Shown here: piece by piece, positions 5,632 through 8,017 of the stretch
Position numbering within the stretch: the stretch's first letter is position 1
Layout: each line of letters begins with the position of its first letter
NCBI GenBank assembly: GCA_016177345.1
Contig: JACOVM010000068.1
Location: 1 to 8,017 of the forward strand
Length of the DNA stretch: 8,017 nucleotides
Source: Candidatus Woesearchaeota archaeon
GTDB lineage: Archaea; Nanobdellota; Nanobdellia; Woesearchaeales; UBA12501
Direction of reading: 5' to 3'
Notes under the pieces: generated by a model
Database searches by the model: none
Seen by the model: the letters and a program-made list of their open reading frames with translations, nothing else
What the model was told of the DNA's origin: nothing
Position numbers and translations under genes: made by a program

Positions 5632-5979
5632 TCAATTCCCAAGCTCGTCATTCCAAATCATTACATCATCAAAAAACTCTCTTTTGGACTCTAATTCCTC
5701 AACACAAGCGTCAAGCGAATTTAAGACGCTTAGGATGACTTCTCCATTCCTGGCAGCAACAGCCACATTCCCATCAATAATGTAAAATTGGTCTGGGGCG
5801 CCATCCCTTGTCAGATCTGCTTCTTGCATGCGATACTGCTGTGCTCTTCGTTCTGCCTCTACATCGGTTATCTTGCTGTTCTCACTGCTTATACTATAAT
5901 AAGTTAGTAAACCAATTCCAAAGCCAGCAATAGCGTAAGCAACCTTGCCATACCACTTCGATGAACCCGTATCCTCCAT
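5632..5979 (-). CDS. Hypothetical small protein with one N-terminal membrane helix
   Basis: The 115-residue protein has a short N-terminal tail (MEDTGSSKWYGK) and a hydrophobic helix at about 13-30 (VAYAIAGFGIGLLTYYSI). A polar domain of about 85 residues follows. I see no clear signal-peptidase site, so it is probably a single-pass anchor; its orientation is uncertain. The soluble part contains EADLTRDGAPDQFYIIDG (53-70), where DLTRDGAPD resembles the Asp-rich calcium loop of EF-hand or FG-GAP/VCBS-like repeats. A helical, acidic C-terminus with one Cys (92) and a Trp (109) follows. The family is not recognised. ATG 5979 is chosen over 6030 because the TATA box at 6002-6009 is 26.5 bases upstream. 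It is transcribed divergently from the HTH/LAGLIDADG-like gene. Confidence 0.75.
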   Translation of the reverse strand: MEDTGSSKWYGKVAYAIAGFGIGLLTYYSISSENSKITDVEAERRAQQYRMQEADLTRDGAPDQFYIIDGNVAVAARNGEVILSVLNSLDACVEELESKREFFDDVMIWNDELGN

Positions 5980-6001
5980 AAAAGTAAGGATATTTTGCTG
6001 T

Positions 6002-6009
6002 TTTATAAA
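6002..6009 (-). promoter_or_regulatory. TATA box of the membrane-anchored protein gene
   Basis: TTTATAAA, preceded on the minus strand by GAAAGG, is centred 26.5 bases from the ATG at 5979, so the mRNA should be leaderless. Confidence 0.7.
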
Positions 6010-6037
6010 CCTTTCTCCAGTTTTCGTCAATATTCTA

Positions 6038-6061
6038 ACAGGAAGGTATTTAAAAGCCTGT
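6038..6061. promoter_or_regulatory. Candidate operator: inverted repeat around the TATA box of the 6076 gene
   Basis: ACAGG at 6038-6042 and CCTGT at 6057-6061 form an inverted repeat with a 14-base spacer. Its centre (6049.5) nearly coincides with the centre of the TATA box. A bound protein here would block TBP/TFB. The arms are only 5 bases, so chance is possible. Confidence 0.3.
6047..6054 (+). promoter_or_regulatory. TATA box of the HTH/LAGLIDADG-like gene
   Basis: TATTTAAA, preceded by GGAAGG, has its centre 25.5 bases before the ATG at 6076. This supports that start and a leaderless mRNA. Confidence 0.6.
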
Positions 6062-6075
6062 CTCTTCCCCGGCTC

Positions 6076-7650
6076 ATGGAATCAGGGGAATTACCGTCGT
6101 TAAGCAGGCTTGTTAAGAACTTGCATTGCAACCAGATCGGACAGCCACAAAATGGGGTTGAGGAGGCCGAGGCTGAGCTGCGGCGAGTGCATGCCGCATT
6201 TAAGGCAGCAACAGCAACAGGCCAGGAAACTCAACGAATTAGCGGGAAGTATTCTGTTCCGAAACGAACGATTTACGGTTGGAGAAAAACACACAAAGTT
6301 CCCGACCTTCTTAAAGATAATTCTAAAGCTGTCATGGGCAGTACGCAGGACGAGCGCTGTTGTTTCGCTTATTTTCTTGGCGCTCGCGCACGAGCGGCAA
6401 AAACAGGCAAGGTCACCGAGCTTGGCAGAGTTCCAGCGAACGAAACAGCGCGAAAAAGGCTGCAGGAACGCATTGAAGAAATGATGGGGGAACAATATCG
6501 CTTTACACAAAAATTCATAACCAGAAATGCGAGCCTCCTCAATTGCCTAAACTATGCATTTAGCCTCGATACGTATCCCGTCTCTCTCTCCAATGAGGGT
6601 GAACAGGTAGCATTCCTTCAAGGGTTTAGCGATGTTTCCCCAGTTCTTTTGCATCAAAACCACCAAGGGCTAACCTTTCGCTGGTTTCCAAGAAATCCTG
6701 TCACTAATCACATGCTCCTTTCTGCCTTGTTCGGCATTGATATCTATCCGCAACTGAGAAATGGAGCAAATTATGCATTAACCATTAGGGATAGTGCTAA
6801 CCTGCTGGAATTAGTTGAGAGGGAAGTGCTGATTGATCCTGATATGAAGCAGAGAATAGAAGCAGTACGCCAGCAAAGAGTAGAAGGTAATACCACTCCT
6901 GAAATGTATTACGGAGTAAGAAGAGCACTGCAGCAGAATGCGCTAGATATTGACCAGGCAGCCAAAGACTTTGGCGTTTACCCAAAAACAATTCAGCTCT
7001 GGATTGGTGACCATCTCGATAGTAAGCACCAAATTCCAGATTCTGTTAAACGATATGACGCAGTCCGGCAGATGCTTGGATTGCCCAACGTTTATTCGTC
7101 CACTGTTCCGGTATGGTGCAATGAAAAGCTCTTTTTCCCAGTTGGGCATCGAACATATTGCATGCCTGCTGATGTGCAAAGGGCTTATGCTGCAATGGCT
7201 GGCCAGGACGAACTCGGTGATGAGCAGATCAAGATGGCATGGGATCAGCTCAAAGCACCGGAGGATAAGAGAAGTATTCATTTCCAGCTCAAGGGAAACA
7301 GAATGATGAGTGTTGCCACATTGACTGCGAACAATTTCCTACCAGTAATGATTTGCGTAGATGGGGTATCGTACACGATAGAACAGCAAGCTCTTTTCCA
7401 CTATTTTATTTCCTATGGCATCAATCCTGAGCCATTAACTCCGAACGATGTTCAGTATCTTGAACAAGAGCTTTCCGATAAGCTAGCAGGGCGGGAGCAT
7501 GACATCGCGTTCACTATAGAGGGAACTCGTGTCACCGGCATAAGCGTGAAAAGTGATCCAATAGGATCACGAAAGTCTATCAAAGAACATGATGGTATTC
7601 TAGGAACATCCCACCTCACCCTCTTTGGTGGGAATATTATTTATGGGTGA
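6076..7650 (+). CDS. Putative DNA-binding regulator: HTH, degenerate LAGLIDADG domain, second HTH
   Basis: The 524-residue protein has no membrane segment. A first HTH lies at about 35-78 (RISGKYSVPKRTIYGWRKTH at 54-73). Residues 95-265 follow the plan of a LAGLIDADG homing endonuclease: CFAYFLGARARA at 96-107, VAFLQGFSDVSP at 178-189, then LLSALFGIDIYPQL and NYALTIRDSANLLELVE at 214-248. The acidic catalytic position is Ala107 or a neighbour in the first motif and Ser188 in the second (FDADG appears as SDVSP), so nuclease activity is unlikely. A second HTH at about 282-330 (AAKDFGVYPKTIQLWI) resembles the first. Residues 340-524 are unrecognised. By analogy with bacterial WhiA, which joins a LAGLIDADG fold to an HTH, this may be a transcription factor. 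It is neither fused to a host protein nor inside an intron. The start at ATG 6076 follows the TATA-box spacing; the frame is open back to 5995. Confidence 0.65.
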   Translation: MESGELPSLSRLVKNLHCNQIGQPQNGVEEAEAELRRVHAAFKAATATGQETQRISGKYSVPKRTIYGWRKTHKVPDLLKDNSKAVMGSTQDERCCFAYFLGARARAAKTGKVTELGRVPANETARKRLQERIEEMMGEQYRFTQKFITRNASLLNCLNYAFSLDTYPVSLSNEGEQVAFLQGFSDVSPVLLHQNHQGLTFRWFPRNPVTNHMLLSALFGIDIYPQLRNGANYALTIRDSANLLELVEREVLIDPDMKQRIEAVRQQRVEGNTTPEMYYGVRRALQQNALDIDQAAKDFGVYPKTIQLWIGDHLDSKHQIPDSVKRYDAVRQMLGLPNVYSSTVPVWCNEKLFFPVGHRTYCMPADVQRAYAAMAGQDELGDEQIKMAWDQLKAPEDKRSIHFQLKGNRMMSVATLTANNFLPVMICVDGVSYTIEQQALFHYFISYGINPEPLTPNDVQYLEQELSDKLAGREHDIAFTIEGTRVTGISVKSDPIGSRKSIKEHDGILGTSHLTLFGGNIIYG

Positions 7651-7672
7651 TATTCATGGTTTCCCTAAATCT

Positions 7673-8017
7673 TTATTGTTGATTATGCGGTAAATCTTCT
7701 TGTTCTTTCCTAATTCTTAGGAATTCTTCAGGCTTTAGAATCTTGATGCCTTGAAATGTGCTAATTTGTAAATGGTGCTTATCTTGGCTAACAATATAAT
7801 CAGCATGGCCGGTTACAGCAGCTTCAAAGAACTTATTATCATCAGGATCGTTTTGTACTACCTTCAATCTTTCTTGTGGAATGACAAGGATGGCATTTCT
7901 AAGAATCGTGTCTCGCCATTTTTCAATAATCTCTTTTGGCATCTGGATTTTGAATTCCTGTAAAGTCTCTACTAACTCTTCAATAATTTCAATAGAGCTG
8001 ATAAGAACAATTTGTTC
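7673..8017 (-). CDS. PIN-domain ribonuclease-like protein (PIN_3/VapC-like), N-terminus beyond the right edge
   Basis: The frame stays open from the TAA at 7673-7675 to the last base of the window (codon start at 8017), giving 115 residues of a longer protein. It shows the C-terminal two thirds of a PIN domain of the COG1569 type: SSIEIIEEL with a conserved Glu, QNDPDDNKFFEAAV with the acidic cluster, GHADYIVSQDKHHL with the fourth Asp region, then the closing strand GIKILKPEEFL. The first catalytic Asp (LDTN-like motif) lies outside. Such proteins are metal-dependent RNases, often toxins of type II toxin-antitoxin pairs; the antitoxin, if any, would be upstream and off the window. An internal ATG at 7942 is not the start, because the domain clearly continues upstream. 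The gene converges on the 6076-7650 gene with a 22-base gap. Confidence 0.85.
   Translation of the reverse strand, partial: EQIVLISSIEIIEELVETLQEFKIQMPKEIIEKWRDTILRNAILVIPQERLKVVQNDPDDNKFFEAAVTGHADYIVSQDKHHLQISTFQGIKILKPEEFLRIRKEQEDLPHNQQ

Noticed and set aside
5995..6075. Longer N-terminus (MLFYKPFSS...) for the HTH/LAGLIDADG-like protein
   Set aside because: This part spans both divergent promoters, and the ATG at 6076 is correctly spaced from its own TATA box.
6370..6870. An active homing endonuclease or intein in the 6076 gene
   Set aside because: The catalytic acids are replaced, there are no intein splice motifs, and no host protein or intron flanks it.

Overview
The window looks like a piece of an archaeal chromosome, most likely from a small-genome DPANN-type lineage; a Woesearchaeota/Pacearchaeota-like group is my guess and is not proven by the sequence. 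The archaeal marks are direct. There is a GatE-type glutamyl-tRNA(Gln) amidotransferase subunit, which is found only in Archaea, and an archaeal-style TruD. TATA boxes of the TTTATAAA type sit about 26 bases ahead of start codons, and the tRNA gene has no encoded CCA. The bacterial-type zinc-LID adenylate kinase, the shortened GatE and several orphan proteins fit a reduced, divergent archaeon.

Layout, left to right. At 1-191 is the 3' end of an unrecognised plus-strand reading frame. At 192-431 is an AT-rich intergenic stretch with short direct repeats, ending in a strong TATA box. At 432-1859 (+) is gatE, lacking the usual AspRS-like (GAD) insertion. At 1962-3125 (-) is a predicted six-hairpin glycosidase-like protein, and just upstream of it on the same strand, at 3162-3236 (-), is tRNA-Arg(CCU). 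At 3291-4349 (+) is truD, divergent from the tRNA; one TATA box at 3261-3268 is well placed for both. At 4371-5018 (-) is adk, at 5068-5556 (-) a helical protein of unknown function, and at 5632-5979 (-) a small membrane-anchored protein. At 6076-7650 (+), divergent from that protein, is a 524-residue putative DNA-binding protein made of HTH, degenerate LAGLIDADG and second HTH parts. From 7673 to the right edge (-) is the C-terminal part of a PIN-domain protein.

How the genes fit together. gatE, tRNA-Arg and truD all belong to tRNA charging, supply or modification, so the left half is translation-related. The right half is mostly orphan genes, with a likely regulator and a possible toxin-type ribonuclease. 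The most consistent structural signal is initiation. Four starts have the TATA-box centre 26.5 bases from the A of the ATG and a fifth has 25.5, which predicts leaderless mRNAs and fixes start codons downstream of the longest possible ORF starts. The two genes without that arrangement (the six-hairpin gene and adk) each lie behind another same-strand gene and carry a Shine-Dalgarno-like element, as expected for downstream cistrons. I saw no CRISPR array, insertion sequence or rRNA. I did not find a clearly new multi-gene system. The strongest candidates for novelty are the HTH/LAGLIDADG-derived regulator with its divergent partner, the GAD-less GatE, and the shared tRNA/truD promoter.
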